NCBI RefSeq assembly: GCF_947492455.1
Contig: NZ_CANLNB010000002.1
Coordinates: 434,001-498,000 of the forward strand
Direction: 5' to 3'
Source: an uncultured Aliiroseovarius sp.
GTDB taxonomy: Bacteria > Pseudomonadota > Alphaproteobacteria > Rhodobacterales > Rhodobacteraceae
Length of the DNA stretch: 64,000 nucleotides
Shown here: piece by piece, positions 31,040 to 42,228 of the stretch
Position numbering within the stretch: the first letter of the stretch is position 1
Layout: every line of letters starts with the position of its first letter
Program-made: the position numbers and the translations under genes
The notes under the pieces: generated by a model
The model's input: the letters and a program-made list of their open reading frames with translations, nothing else
Told to the model about the DNA's origin: nothing
Database searches by the model: none

Positions 31040-32026
31040 ATGGCAGACGGCACCCTGGATATGAACGCGAAACCGACCGAAGACATTTCGGTGCGCGAGG
31101 TTTTCGGCATCGACAGCGACATGATGGTCAAGGGCTTTGCCGAACGTACCAGCCGCGTGCCCGAGGTGGACAGCACCTATAAGTTTGACCCGGACACCAC
31201 GCTGGCAATTCTGGCGGGTTTCTCGCACAACCGCCGCGTGATGGTGCAGGGCTATCACGGTACGGGTAAATCGACCCATATTGAACAGGTTGCGGCCCGT
31301 CTGAACTGGCCGGCCGTGCGCGTGAACCTCGACAGTCACATCAGCCGGATCGACCTGATCGGTAAGGACGCGATCAAGCTGAAAGACGGCATGCAGGTCA
31401 CCGAGTTCCAAGAAGGCATTCTGCCCTGGGCCCTGCGCAACCCGACTGCGATTGTGTTCGACGAATACGATGCGGGCCGTGCCGACGTGATGTTCGTTAT
31501 CCAGCGCGTGCTGGAACATGACGGCAAGCTGACTCTTCTGGACCAGAACGAAGTTATCACCCCCCACCCGTCCTTCCGCCTGTTTGCCACCGCGAACACC
31601 GTGGGTCTGGGCGACACGACGGGGCTGTATCACGGCGTGCAGCAGATCAACCAAGCGCAGATGGACCGCTGGTCGCTGGTCGCCACGCTGAACTATCTGT
31701 CGCATGACGCAGAAACCAACATCGTGCTGGCGAAAAACCCATTCCTGAACACCGAGACCGGCCGCCAGACCGTCAGCCAGATGGTCACCGTCGCGGACCT
31801 GACCCGTACGGCCTTTATGAACGGCGATCTGTCGACGGTGATGAGCCCGCGGACCGTGATCAACTGGGCGCAAAACGCATCCATCTTCCGCTCGGTCGGC
31901 TACGCGTTCCGTCTGTCCTTCCTGAACAAATGTGACGAACTGGAGCGCCAGATCGTGGCCGAGTTCTATCAGCGTTGCTTCGACGAGGAACTGCCGGAGA
32001 GCGCGGTGAGCATGAGCTTGGGGTGA
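31040..32026 (+). CDS. cobS: Cobaltochelatase subunit CobS (MoxR-type AAA+ ATPase)
   Basis: [21 protein letters not shown] Walker [21 protein letters not shown] Walker B; 328 aa. Confidence 0.93.
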   Translation: MADGTLDMNAKPTEDISVREVFGIDSDMMVKGFAERTSRVPEVDSTYKFDPDTTLAILAGFSHNRRVMVQGYHGTGKSTHIEQVAARLNWPAVRVNLDSHISRIDLIGKDAIKLKDGMQVTEFQEGILPWALRNPTAIVFDEYDAGRADVMFVIQRVLEHDGKLTLLDQNEVITPHPSFRLFATANTVGLGDTTGLYHGVQQINQAQMDRWSLVATLNYLSHDAETNIVLAKNPFLNTETGRQTVSQMVTVADLTRTAFMNGDLSTVMSPRTVINWAQNASIFRSVGYAFRLSFLNKCDELERQIVAEFYQRCFDEELPESAVSMSLG

Positions 32027-32179
32027 TTTCCAAGCGATTGATATCAGATTGCACCGCCCGGTCGACAGACCGGGCAGCGCCGACCCGCCCCCATGGGGCG
32101 GCGCTTACGCGCCACCCCGCGGGTCTTCACCGCCCTCATTGCGATGACGCGTTGAACCGTGGATCGATAGGCCAATAGA

Positions 32180-34054
32180 ATGAAAAAACCCACCGACAAC
32201 CCCGCTGATCCGTTCAAAAAAGCGCTGGCTGAGGCGACGAAGACGCTTGCCGATGAGCCGGAACTGTCGGTGAGCTTCACGGTGGACCCCTCGGGCGTCA
32301 GCCGTGACGCGATGCGCCTGCCTCAGGTCACGCGGCGAATGACCAAGGACGAGGTGTTGTTGGCGCGTGGCACGGCGGATGCCTATGCCATGAAGCTGCG
32401 CTATCACGACGAAGCGACCTTTGCGAAATACGCCCCTGCCGGCAACATGGCGCGCGAGATCTATGACGCGATGGAAACCGCCCGCTGCGAGGCGTTGGGG
32501 GCCCGCGACATGCCAGGAACAGCGGGCAATATTGACGCCAAGATCGGGCACGAGGCCGAACGTCTGGGCTATGACCAGATCACCGCCGCCGCCGATGCCC
32601 CCCTGCCCGTTGCCGCCGGATACCTGATGCGCCATTTGGCGACTGGCCGCGACCTCCCAGCTGGTGCTGATAACGTGATGGGCCTGTGGCGCGATTTCAT
32701 CGAAGCGCAATGTGGCGAGCATCTGAACGACCTGACCGGCGCTTTGGCCGATCAGCAGTCATTCTCGCGCTTTGCCCGCCAGATCATCGAAGATCTGGGC
32801 TATGGCGACCAGCTTGGCGATGATCCGGACGCCGAGGATGACGAGAACGAGGACGAAGCCCAGCCCGAAGACGACGAGGCGCAGGACGATCCGAATTCGG
32901 AGCAGTCGCCGGAAGAGGACGAGGCCGAAGCCGATCCCGAACGCGCGCAAGACGAGCAGATGGACCCGTCCGAGGCGCAGGTCACCCTTGATGACATGGC
33001 CGAAGATGAGGTGGGCGAAGAGGCAGAAATGCCCGACGCGGACGCCCCGCCCGAACCGCCGACGCCTCAGCCCGCATCCGACGCAGACCCGGATTATCTG
33101 GTTTTCCACAACGAGCACGACGAAGAGGTCATGGCCGAAGATCTGGCAGAACCTGCCGAGTTGGAGCGTCTGCGCGCCTATCTGGACCAGCAGTTGGAGC
33201 CGTTGAAGGGCGCGGTCTCGCGTCTGGCCAATAAGCTGCAGCGCCGTTTGCAGGCACAGCAGAACCGCTCGTGGTTGTTTGACCTTGAAGAAGGCATTCT
33301 GGACGCAGGCCGTCTGGCCCGTGTGGTTGCGAACCCCACGACGCCCCTGTCGTTCAAGCAGGAAAAAGACACTGAATTCCGCGACACGGTGGTGACACTG
33401 CTGCTGGACAACTCGGGCTCGATGCGCGGACGTCCGATTTCGATCGCGGCGATCTGTGCCGACGTGCTGTCGCGCACGCTGGAACGCTGTCAGGTGAAGG
33501 TCGAGGTTTTGGGCTTCACCACCCGTGCCTGGAAAGGTGGCCTTGCACGCGAGAAATGGTTGGCGGATGGGCGGCCTCAGCAACCCGGCCGTCTGAACGA
33601 TCTGCGCCACATCATCTATAAACAGGCCGACGCCCCGATGCGCCGCACGCGCGACAATTTGGGCCTGATGATGAAAGAAGGGCTGCTGAAGGAAAATATC
33701 GACGGCGAGGCGCTGGAATGGGCGCACCGCCGGATCGTGGCCCGCCCCGAGCAGCGCAAGATCCTGATGGTAATTTCAGATGGGGCGCCGGTGGACGATT
33801 CAACTCTGTCCGTTAACCCCGCGAATTATCTGGAAAAACACCTGCGCGACGTGATCGAGATGGTCGAGAAACGCAAACAGGTCGAGCTTTTGGCGATTGG
33901 GATCGGCCACGACGTGACCCGTTATTACGAACGCGCCGTCACCATCACCGATGCCGAGCAACTGGCCGGTGCGATCACCGAACAGCTGGCGGCGCTTTTC
34001 GACAGCGACCCACGTGCCCGTGCCCGCGTCATGGGGATCAAGAAAGCAATCTAA
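32180..34054 (+). CDS. cobT: Cobaltochelatase subunit CobT (acidic linker plus VWA domain)
   Basis: 624 aa; acidic Asp/Glu segment; [38 protein letters not shown] motif. Confidence 0.93.
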   Translation: MKKPTDNPADPFKKALAEATKTLADEPELSVSFTVDPSGVSRDAMRLPQVTRRMTKDEVLLARGTADAYAMKLRYHDEATFAKYAPAGNMAREIYDAMETARCEALGARDMPGTAGNIDAKIGHEAERLGYDQITAAADAPLPVAAGYLMRHLATGRDLPAGADNVMGLWRDFIEAQCGEHLNDLTGALADQQSFSRFARQIIEDLGYGDQLGDDPDAEDDENEDEAQPEDDEAQDDPNSEQSPEEDEAEADPERAQDEQMDPSEAQVTLDDMAEDEVGEEAEMPDADAPPEPPTPQPASDADPDYLVFHNEHDEEVMAEDLAEPAELERLRAYLDQQLEPLKGAVSRLANKLQRRLQAQQNRSWLFDLEEGILDAGRLARVVANPTTPLSFKQEKDTEFRDTVVTLLLDNSGSMRGRPISIAAICADVLSRTLERCQVKVEVLGFTTRAWKGGLAREKWLADGRPQQPGRLNDLRHIIYKQADAPMRRTRDNLGLMMKEGLLKENIDGEALEWAHRRIVARPEQRKILMVISDGAPVDDSTLSVNPANYLEKHLRDVIEMVEKRKQVELLAIGIGHDVTRYYERAVTITDAEQLAGAITEQLAALFDSDPRARARVMGIKKAI

Positions 34055-34055
34055 A

Positions 34056-34098
34056 GCGTTTTGCGATAAACTTGAGGTACAGGTTTATCGTAAAACGC
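34056..34098. repeat. Long stem-loop/palindromic intergenic element abutting the cobT stop
   Basis: GCGTTTTGCGATAAAC-(11 nt)-GTTTATCGTAAAACGC, 15/16 pairs. Confidence 0.75.
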
Positions 34099-34206
34099 AC
34101 GCCACATTTATACCTCGCGCTGCGTTTCGTTTTCCCCCGTGAAGGGTTGAAATCGAAACGCTTTACCCCCTTTTCACCGCGCCCGTTTCGCGGCATGTTG
34201 CGCCCA

Positions 34207-34237
34207 ACACGCGCCCGCCCTTCGCGGGCGTGTTTTT
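34207..34237 (+). terminator. Rho-independent terminator upstream of the aminopeptidase P gene
   Basis: ACACGCGCCCGCCCTTCGCGGGCGTGTTTTTT. Confidence 0.75.
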
Positions 34238-34266
34238 TAGTGCGAAAACCGATTTCGGAGACCTCG

Positions 34267-36063
34267 ATGTTCCAGAGCTTCACCACCACCGCCGATCCAA
34301 GCAAAGGGGCCGCCCGTTTGGACCGCCTGCGCCGCGCGATGGGGCTGAAAGGGTTGGACGGGTTCTTTGTGCCGCGCGCGGATGCCCATCAAGGTGAGTA
34401 TGTTGCGGACTGCGATGCGCGGTTAGCGTGGCTGACCGGATTTACGGGCTCGGCTGGCTTCTGCATTGCGCTGAAAGGTGTGGCTGGGGTGTTCGTCGAC
34501 GGGCGATATCGTGTTCAGGTACGTGAACAGGCCGATATGACCGCTTTCTCACCTGTCGATTGGCCCGAGGTTCAACCGGGTGATTGGCTGAAGGAACAGA
34601 TCTCGGGCAAAGCGCGGATCGGGTTTGATCCGTGGCTGCATACGAAATCCGAGATCGAAAGGATCGAGAAAGCTCTGGATGGCACTGGTGTCACGCTGGT
34701 GCCCACCGACAATCTCGTCGACCAGATCTGGGAGGACCGCCCTGCCCCGCCCAGCGGCAAGATCATCGAGCAGCCCCTTGAATTCGCAGGGCAATCCAGC
34801 GCCGCAAAACGGGGCGAGCTGGCCGACGAGCTGTTGGCCAAGGGGCAGAAAGCCTGCGCGATCACGCTGTCCGACAGCATTGCGTGGCTTCTAAATATCC
34901 GGGGCAACGACATCCCCTGCATCCCGGTTGTGCAGGGCTTTGCGATCTTAGGCGACGATGCCTCGGTCCAGTTTTTCGCCACGGAAGGCCGGACGGTCGA
35001 GGTGCAGTTTGATGCGGATGTCTCGCTGCACCCGATCCGCGATTTTCAAACTGCGCTCAAACGTCTGGACGGCCCGGTGCGTGTGGACCGTGCCTCGGCC
35101 CCTTATGCGGTCTGGCAGATCCTGTCGGAGGCCGGGATCCCGATCGATTGGGCCGAAGATCCCGCGATCCTGCCCAAGGCACAGAAGAACCCGACAGAGC
35201 TGAAAGGCGCGCGGACAGCCCATCTGCGCGATGCCGCCGCCGTGGTCGAGTTTCTGGCGTGGTTTGAGGCAAGTAACAAGACCAGCCTGACCGAGATTGA
35301 TTTGGTCACCCAACTGGAAGAAAAACGCCGCGCCACCAATGCGCTGATGGACATCTCGTTCGAGACCATCGCAGGCGCAGGTCCCAATGGCGCGATCATG
35401 CATTACCGCGTGACCGAAGAGACCAACCGCACGCTTGAGGGCGGCAATCTGGTGGTTCTGGACAGTGGCGGGCAGTATCGCGATGGCACCACAGATATCA
35501 CCCGCACCCTAAGCGTGGGCGAGGTCGGCGACGATGAAAAACGCTGTTTTACCCGTGTGTTGCAGGGCATGGTTGCCCTGTCACGCACCTATTTCCCGAA
35601 GGGCCGTACGGGCCGCGATCTCGACCCGATCGCACGCTACCCTCTTTGGGCGGCGCATCAGGATTTCAACCACGGCACCGGGCATGGCGTAGGCGCCTAT
35701 CTGTCGGTCCATGAAGGGCCGCAGCGGTTCTCTCCGATCTCGGATACCGAGCTTTTGCCGGGCATGATCCTGTCCAACGAACCGGGATACTATCGCAACG
35801 GCGCGTTCGGTATTCGGCTGGAAAACCTTGTGGTTGTGCAGAAAGCCCCGACACCGCCGGGCGGCGACCGCGAACGCGAGATGCTGAGCCTTGAAACACT
35901 TACATATGTGCCCGTCGACACCTCGTTGATCATTACCGAGATGCTATCGGGCGAGGAACGCGCGTGGCTGAATGCCTATCACGCCAAAACACTGGAATTG
36001 CTGGGTACTCAGGTGTCTGACGCTGCGTTGCAATGGTTGAAAGGTGCTTGCGCGCCAATTTGA
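34267..36063 (+). CDS. Aminopeptidase P family protein (M24)
   Basis: Likely start MFQSFTTTADPSKGAARLDRLRRAMG; VLDSGGQYRDGTTDITRT, HGTGHGVGAYLSVHEGPQ, NEPGYYRNGAFGIRLEN. Confidence 0.95.
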   Translation: MFQSFTTTADPSKGAARLDRLRRAMGLKGLDGFFVPRADAHQGEYVADCDARLAWLTGFTGSAGFCIALKGVAGVFVDGRYRVQVREQADMTAFSPVDWPEVQPGDWLKEQISGKARIGFDPWLHTKSEIERIEKALDGTGVTLVPTDNLVDQIWEDRPAPPSGKIIEQPLEFAGQSSAAKRGELADELLAKGQKACAITLSDSIAWLLNIRGNDIPCIPVVQGFAILGDDASVQFFATEGRTVEVQFDADVSLHPIRDFQTALKRLDGPVRVDRASAPYAVWQILSEAGIPIDWAEDPAILPKAQKNPTELKGARTAHLRDAAAVVEFLAWFEASNKTSLTEIDLVTQLEEKRRATNALMDISFETIAGAGPNGAIMHYRVTEETNRTLEGGNLVVLDSGGQYRDGTTDITRTLSVGEVGDDEKRCFTRVLQGMVALSRTYFPKGRTGRDLDPIARYPLWAAHQDFNHGTGHGVGAYLSVHEGPQRFSPISDTELLPGMILSNEPGYYRNGAFGIRLENLVVVQKAPTPPGGDREREMLSLETLTYVPVDTSLIITEMLSGEERAWLNAYHAKTLELLGTQVSDAALQWLKGACAPI

Positions 36064-36124
36064 CACGCGCTTTTTACACAGGATCTGTTAGGGTGCCGCA
36101 AAATCGTACGGGGAAAGAAGAACA

Positions 36125-36466
36125 ATGACCGACAACATCATCATTCGCGCCGCTGAAGGCAAATGGACCGTACGTGCCGGGGGCGCAGTGATCGGGGAAA
36201 GCCAAGACGCCCTTGAGGTGCAGGAAGGCGATCTGCCGCCGGTGATCTATTTCCCGCGTGGCGACATCGCCATGGCGTTTTTGGACGACAGCGCCACCGT
36301 CACCACCTGCCCTTATAAGGGTGAGGCGAAGCATTTCTCGATCCAGACGAAATCGACCGTGATCGAGGATGCCGCTTGGTCCTATGACGCCCCGATCGAG
36401 GATCTTGAGCAGATCAAGGGCCATGTGGCCTTCTATGGCGACAAGGCCACCGTGGCGCGCACCTAA
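36125..36466 (+). CDS. DUF427 domain protein
   Basis: 113 aa; GGAVIGESQDALEVQEGDLPPVIYFPRGDIAMAFL...TTCPYKGEAKHFSI. Confidence 0.88.
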   Translation: MTDNIIIRAAEGKWTVRAGGAVIGESQDALEVQEGDLPPVIYFPRGDIAMAFLDDSATVTTCPYKGEAKHFSIQTKSTVIEDAAWSYDAPIEDLEQIKGHVAFYGDKATVART

Positions 36467-36475
36467 GCCCGCCTT

Positions 36476-37603
36476 TCAGCTGTTTTCAGGGGAAGAGACC
36501 TTGCCGCCCCCAACCGGAGCGGCAACGCCTGTCGTGCTGGGCGCCGATGTTGGTAGCCCGCTTGCGACGCGCACCGCAAGGAAGGCAAAGGCCTGCGCTT
36601 CCAGCATGTCTCCGTCCAATCCGGTATCGTCGATGTCTTGCACAGGCACGGACAGACGCGCAAAGAGTTCGTGCATGATGGCTGCGTTCTTGCGCCCACC
36701 GCCCGTGACCAGAAGCCGTGTTGGCGGGCTGGGGCAATGGGCCATGCCTTGGGCGACAGCCTCGGCGGCACAGGCAGCCAACGTGCGCGCGGCATCTGCG
36801 TCGGACAGTTTGGCCACTGCGGGCAGTAGATCAGGAAACTGATCCCGGTCGAGCGATTTGGGCGGTTGGCGTGTGAAATACGGGTGGTCCAAGAAGGCCT
36901 GCACGATGCCCTCGTCGGACAGTCCAGACAGCGCCAATGCGCCGCCTTGATCCAAAGCCACCCCGCGCCGCGCCAACATCAGATCGTTGATCGGCGCGTT
37001 CGCGGGACCGGTGTCGAAAGCTAGGCAGGCATTTGGCACCTCGGGCGCGTCAATGCGCGGGTCCACCCATGTGACATTCCCCACCCCGCCGAGGTTCAGG
37101 AACGCGATGGGGGCGTCCGCGCCGATAAACCGCGCGCAGGCGTGGTGAAAGAAAGGGGCAAGCGGTGCGCCCTCGCCGCCTTCGGCCACGTCTTTGCTGC
37201 GGAAATCCCAAACCACCGGCACGCGCAGCATATCGGCCAGCACCTGCCCATTGCCCGCCTGATGCGTGCGTCCGTTGGTGGGATCATGGGCCAGCGTTTG
37301 TCCGTGATAGCCCAGAAGGTCCGCTGAATTCTCTGCCAGCAGCGTCCGCGCCAAGGCGATATGCGCCGCTTCGCCTACACGCGCAGCGGGTGCCACGTCC
37401 GGCCCGTCCGGCCACTGTCCAAGAGCGACGCGCAGATCGGTCCTTTGGGCGTCAGTATAGTCCGCATAGGCGCTCGGCCCGAAGGCATGAATGCGGGTGC
37501 CGTCGGTCTGAACAAGGGCTGCGTCCACACCGTCCAGTGAGGTGCCGGACATCATCCCCAGCGCCCAAATCGGCCCCGTCTTCGCCCCATTCTCATCCGC
37601 CAT
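36476..37603 (-). CDS. anmK: Anhydro-N-acetylmuramic acid kinase
   Basis: [59 protein letters not shown]. Confidence 0.94.
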   Translation of the reverse strand: MADENGAKTGPIWALGMMSGTSLDGVDAALVQTDGTRIHAFGPSAYADYTDAQRTDLRVALGQWPDGPDVAPAARVGEAAHIALARTLLAENSADLLGYHGQTLAHDPTNGRTHQAGNGQVLADMLRVPVVWDFRSKDVAEGGEGAPLAPFFHHACARFIGADAPIAFLNLGGVGNVTWVDPRIDAPEVPNACLAFDTGPANAPINDLMLARRGVALDQGGALALSGLSDEGIVQAFLDHPYFTRQPPKSLDRDQFPDLLPAVAKLSDADAARTLAACAAEAVAQGMAHCPSPPTRLLVTGGGRKNAAIMHELFARLSVPVQDIDDTGLDGDMLEAQAFAFLAVRVASGLPTSAPSTTGVAAPVGGGKVSSPENS

Positions 37604-37680
37604 CGCCAACACGCTCTTTCCCTTTTGGCGGCCCCCGTCTATACGGAAGCCCAACGAAAGATAGGATGGACCGAAATACG

Positions 37681-38934
37681 ATGACCTACCACCCGAAATC
37701 CGACTTCATGCGTGTGATGATCGAGCGCGGCTTTCTGGCCGATTGCACCGATTATCAGGCGCTGGACGAAGCTTTGGTTGAAGGTGTCGTTCCGGCCTAT
37801 ATCGGTTTTGACGCCACCGCGAAATCGCTGCATGTGGGGTCGCTGATCCAGATCATGATGCTGCGCTGGCTGCAGAAAACCGGCCACCAGCCGATCACCC
37901 TGATGGGCGGCGGCACGACCAAGGTGGGCGACCCATCCTTCCGCGCAGACGAGCGTCCGCTGCTGACGCCCGATCAGATCGACGACAACATTGCCGGCAT
38001 CAAAAAGGTGTTTGCGAGCTATATCGACTATGACAGCGACGGCCCGACCAAGGCGCTGATGCTGAACAACGCCGAGTGGCTGGACGATCTGAACTACCTC
38101 GATTTTCTGCGCGATATCGGGCGGCATTTCTCGGTCAACCGGATGCTGAGCTTTGAAAGCGTGAAATCGCGTTTGGATCGCGAACAGAGCCTCTCGTTCC
38201 TTGAGTTCAACTACATGATCCTGCAGGCTTATGACTTCCTCGAGCTGAACCGCCGCTATGGCTGTCTCTTGCAGATGGGCGGCTCGGACCAGTGGGGCAA
38301 CATCGTGAACGGGATCGACCTGACCCGCCGGGTGCTGGACAGCCAGATTTTCGGCCTAACCTCGCCGCTGCTGACCACGTCGGACGGCAAGAAAATGGGC
38401 AAGTCCTTGAACGGCGCGATTTGGCTGAACGCCGACATGCTGTCGCCCTACGAATTCTGGCAGTTCTGGCGCAACACGACGGATGCCGATGTAGGCCGGT
38501 TCCTGAAGCTCTACACCGAGCTACCCATTGAAGAATGCGATCGTCTGGGCGCGCTGGAAGGTCAGGCGATCAACGATGCGAAGATCATCTTGGCCAACGA
38601 AGTGACCACGCTGGCGCATGGCGCCGAAGCGGCGGCGGCTGCCGAAGCCACCGCGCGCGAAGTGTTTGAAAAGGGCGGCACGGGTGACGACCTGCCAACC
38701 GTTGCGCTGTCTGCCGACGATCTGGGCGACGGGATCTCGATCATTCAGCTGTTCGTGAAGGCCGGTCTGGTGAAATCGGGCAAGGAAGCCAAACGCTTGA
38801 TCGCTGAAAACGGTGCCAAGGTGAATGATGAAGCCCTAACGGACGTCCGGATGATTGGCGCAGATGAGTTGGCCCAGCCAATGAAGCTGTCGGCGGGCAA
38901 GAAGCGCCACGCGTTGGTGGTATTAGAGGGCTGA
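37681..38934 (+). CDS. tyrS: Tyrosyl-tRNA synthetase
   Basis: [60 protein letters not shown] motif; S4-like C-terminus. Confidence 0.97.
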   Translation: MTYHPKSDFMRVMIERGFLADCTDYQALDEALVEGVVPAYIGFDATAKSLHVGSLIQIMMLRWLQKTGHQPITLMGGGTTKVGDPSFRADERPLLTPDQIDDNIAGIKKVFASYIDYDSDGPTKALMLNNAEWLDDLNYLDFLRDIGRHFSVNRMLSFESVKSRLDREQSLSFLEFNYMILQAYDFLELNRRYGCLLQMGGSDQWGNIVNGIDLTRRVLDSQIFGLTSPLLTTSDGKKMGKSLNGAIWLNADMLSPYEFWQFWRNTTDADVGRFLKLYTELPIEECDRLGALEGQAINDAKIILANEVTTLAHGAEAAAAAEATAREVFEKGGTGDDLPTVALSADDLGDGISIIQLFVKAGLVKSGKEAKRLIAENGAKVNDEALTDVRMIGADELAQPMKLSAGKKRHALVVLEG

Positions 38935-38973
38935 TCCTGCCGAGTGTGTCGGTGGCTCACGTCGTGAGCCTGA

Positions 38974-39032
38974 GGGGCGCTGCCCCTCTGCGCTTTGCGC
39001 ATTCACCCCGAGGTATTTTGGGCAAGAGGAAG
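38974..39032 (+). repeat. Intergenic 59-nt two-hairpin repeat, copy 2
   Basis: GGGGCGCTGCCCCTCTGCGCTTTGCGCATTCACCCCGAGGTATTTTGGGCAAGAGGAAG. Confidence 0.9.
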
Positions 39033-39105
39033 GGCGTAGACATGCATTGTCGCGCCCCTTTGTCGTTGATAGGGTCCGTGTGAAACCTTTCGCATGAGGC
39101 CCCAG

Positions 39106-40284
39106 ATGCTTTTGAACCCCAATCTTGCCAACACGTTTTCGCCCCCTGTCATGGAAGCGCGGCGCTGGTTGGAGGGCAAGAGTTTTGCGCCCGACCAGCC
39201 CTTGATCAATGTCAGCCAAGCCGCCCCCGTAGATCCGCCCCCTGAAGCCATGCGCGAGGCGATGGCGGATGCGGTGCTGCGCCTGCCCGAAATCCATCTG
39301 TATGGGCCGGTTCTGGGGCTGCCCGCGTTGCGCGATGAGCTGGCGTTCAACATCAACCGTCACTATGGCGCGGACGTGTCGTCGCAGAATGTGGCGATCA
39401 CCTCGGGCTGCAATCAGGCCTTTGCGGCAGTGATTGCCACTTTGGCTGCGCCGGGGGATGAGGTCATTCTGCCAACCCCATGGTATTTCAATCATAAAAT
39501 GTGGCTCGATATGGGGGGGATCACGGCGGTGCCGCTGGCGACTGGTGAAGATCTATTGCCGGATCCCGATAAGGCCGCCGCGCTGATCACACCGCGCACC
39601 CGCGCAATTGCGCTGGTGACACCCAATAACCCGACCGGGGTGGAGTACCCTTCCGATCTGATCGCAGCCTTCCGTGATCTTGCGCGCGCCCGGGGGATAG
39701 CCCTGATCATCGACGAGACCTATCGCGATTTTCACAGTCAAGACGGGTCGCCGCATGACCTTCTGGCCGATCCCGACTGGGCCGATACGGTCATTCAGCT
39801 GTATTCATTCTCGAAATCCTATCGCCTGACCGGGCACCGGGTTGGGTCGGTTCTGACCTCGCCTGCCCGTCTGCTAGAGATTGAGAAGTTTCTGGACACC
39901 GTCACCATCTGTCCCGCGCAACTAGGCCAGCACGCGGCGCTTTGGGGATTGCGCAATTTGGACGAATGGCTGGCGGGTGAACGGATCGAGATTCTGTCCC
40001 GCGCCCAAGCGATGCGCGACGGGTTCGCGCCCTTGGCGGAACGCGGGTGGAAATTGATGGGCTGCGGAGCGTATTTTGCCTATCTGCAGCACCCGTTCGA
40101 CAAGCCCTCGGACCAGCTGGCGCAGGCTTTGGTCGACAAGGCCAGCCTGCTGGCCCTGCCCGGCACGATGTTCACGCCAGAAGGAGACAAAAGCGGTGCG
40201 CAGCAGTTGCGCGTGGCCTTTGCCAACATCGATGCGGCGGGCATTCAGACCGCTTTGTCCCGGCTGGCGGCATTTCAGCCCTAA
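39106..40284 (+). CDS. Aminotransferase class I/II
   Basis: NVAITSGCNQAFAAVIATLAAPGDEVILPTPWYFNHKMW; LYSFSKSYRLTGHRVGSV. Confidence 0.92.
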   Translation: MLLNPNLANTFSPPVMEARRWLEGKSFAPDQPLINVSQAAPVDPPPEAMREAMADAVLRLPEIHLYGPVLGLPALRDELAFNINRHYGADVSSQNVAITSGCNQAFAAVIATLAAPGDEVILPTPWYFNHKMWLDMGGITAVPLATGEDLLPDPDKAAALITPRTRAIALVTPNNPTGVEYPSDLIAAFRDLARARGIALIIDETYRDFHSQDGSPHDLLADPDWADTVIQLYSFSKSYRLTGHRVGSVLTSPARLLEIEKFLDTVTICPAQLGQHAALWGLRNLDEWLAGERIEILSRAQAMRDGFAPLAERGWKLMGCGAYFAYLQHPFDKPSDQLAQALVDKASLLALPGTMFTPEGDKSGAQQLRVAFANIDAAGIQTALSRLAAFQP

Positions 40285-40365
40285 TCCCCTGCGCAGGGCG
40301 GCTTGGCAATCGGTCATGAACCGCCTACAAACCCCGTTAACAGTCTGATGAAAAGGAAAGCGTCC

Positions 40366-42207
40366 ATGGCGACTGGCAAGGCTTCTCGTACCTTCGGTTG
40401 GATCCTGATGGGTCTGGTGATGGTGGGACTCGTAGGGTTCGGGTCCACGAATTTCGGAGGCTCAGGCCGGTCGATTGGCACGGTGGGCGACACCGAGATC
40501 GACGCGCGCCGCTATTCGCGCGAGCTTCAGTCCGAGCTGAACGCGTTCGAGGCGCAGACCGGTCAACGCCTGACCATGCAGCAGGCACAGGCCTTTGGTG
40601 TGGATCAGCAGGTACTGGCCCGCGTGATCGCCGCTGTCGCGCTGGAAGACGAGACCGCGCGTCTTGGAATTTCGGTGGGCGATGATCATCTGCGCGCACG
40701 CATCGTCGACATTCCCGCCTTTGCCGGTGTGGATGGGCAGTTCGACCGCGAAAGCTATCGCTTTGCGCTGGAGCAGTCGGGCCTGACCGCCGCTGGTTTT
40801 GAACAGTCCCTGCGTTCGGAAGTCAGCCGCCAGATCCTACAAGCTGCCGTGACCAATGGCATTGCCGCTGACGACACTTATGTCGACACGCTCTATGCGT
40901 TTGCGCGCGAGGCTCGGAACTTCACCTGGGCCGAGCTGCCCGTGTCCAAGCTGACGACCGACCTGCCCGAACCGACCGAGGCCGAGCTGACGGCATATTA
41001 CGACGCGAACCCGACCGCCTTCACCCTGCCCGAGACCAAGAAGATCACCTATGCGTGGCTGGACCCGCAGTCGCTGGTTAGCGAGATCGAAGTGGATGAA
41101 GCACAGATCAAGGCGCTCTATGACGAGCGGTCCGACGAATACAACCAGCCCGAGCGCCGTCTGGTCGAACGTCTGGTCTTCGGCACCGAAGCTGAAGCGC
41201 AGGCTGCGGCTGACGCGATTGCCGCGGGCGACACCAGCTTTGAAGCCTTGGTTACCGCCCGTGATCTGACCCTGTCGGACATTGATCTGGGTGACCAAAC
41301 CAAAGCCCAGCTGGGTGCCGCCGGGGATGCAGTCTTTGCTTTGACTGAGACCGGAATTGCTGGCCCTGCCCCCAGCGATCTTGGCCCGGCGCTGTATCGC
41401 GTGAACGCCATCCTTGTGGCCCAGAACACCCCGTTCGAGGACGTGCGCGATGACTTGAACGCTGAACTGGCCTCGGATGTGGCCCGCCGTCGGGTGGGCG
41501 ACATGGTGGCGGAGCTGGATGATCTGATGGCCGGTGGCGCGACGCTGGAAGAGATCACCGAAAGCCACAACATGGTGCTGGAACAGATCGACTGGACGGC
41601 CGAAACCTCGGACGGCATTGCTGCTTATGAAGCCTTCCGCGAGGCCGCGAGCGCTGCCGTTGACGGCGATTTCCCGGAAATCACGCTGATGTCCGATGGC
41701 GGCGTCTTTGCCCTGCGCGTTGATGCGTTGGAGCCGTCGCGCGTGCAGGATCAGGCCGAAGTGACCGAGGCCGTGTTGGCGGGTTGGCAGGCAGAAAAGC
41801 GTCTGGCGCTTCTGGCCGAGGAAGCCCGCGCCATGATCCCGTCGCTGGAAGGTGGCGAAAGCCTTGCCTCGCTCGGGCTGACCGAAGTGGTTGAAGGAGG
41901 CCAAGAGCGCGACGCCTTTGTCGAAGGCACCCCGCCCGCCTTCCTGACCGAAGTCTTCGCGATGGACGCCGGTGACTGGCAGGTCGTGCCCTCGGCTGAC
42001 GGTGTGATCCTTGTGCGTCTGGACGCGGTTGTACCCGTCGACCAAAACAGCGATGAAGCCACCGCGATCAAGGCCAATTTCGCAGCCCAAACCGCGCAGG
42101 AAATCGCCATCGACATCGAGAACGCCTTTGCGCGCGCCGTTCAAACCAAGGCGGGGATCGAACTGAACCGCCCGATGATCAACGCCGTGAACGCACAGTT
42201 CCAGTAA
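40366..42207 (+). CDS. Membrane-anchored peptidylprolyl isomerase, PpiD/SurA-like
   Basis: N-terminal TM (FGWILMGLVMVGLVGFGSTNFGG), SurA_N-like region, parvulin-like repeats (ERRLVERLVFGTEAEAQAAADAIAAGDTSFEALV). Confidence 0.88.
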   Translation: MATGKASRTFGWILMGLVMVGLVGFGSTNFGGSGRSIGTVGDTEIDARRYSRELQSELNAFEAQTGQRLTMQQAQAFGVDQQVLARVIAAVALEDETARLGISVGDDHLRARIVDIPAFAGVDGQFDRESYRFALEQSGLTAAGFEQSLRSEVSRQILQAAVTNGIAADDTYVDTLYAFAREARNFTWAELPVSKLTTDLPEPTEAELTAYYDANPTAFTLPETKKITYAWLDPQSLVSEIEVDEAQIKALYDERSDEYNQPERRLVERLVFGTEAEAQAAADAIAAGDTSFEALVTARDLTLSDIDLGDQTKAQLGAAGDAVFALTETGIAGPAPSDLGPALYRVNAILVAQNTPFEDVRDDLNAELASDVARRRVGDMVAELDDLMAGGATLEEITESHNMVLEQIDWTAETSDGIAAYEAFREAASAAVDGDFPEITLMSDGGVFALRVDALEPSRVQDQAEVTEAVLAGWQAEKRLALLAEEARAMIPSLEGGESLASLGLTEVVEGGQERDAFVEGTPPAFLTEVFAMDAGDWQVVPSADGVILVRLDAVVPVDQNSDEATAIKANFAAQTAQEIAIDIENAFARAVQTKAGIELNRPMINAVNAQFQ

Positions 42208-42228
42208 CCTCGGACCAGGAAGACATAC

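Noticed and set aside
32772-33206. Arg/Thr/Pro-rich 144-aa ORF inside cobT
   Set aside because: Frame-shifted reading of the acidic low-complexity segment of CobT.
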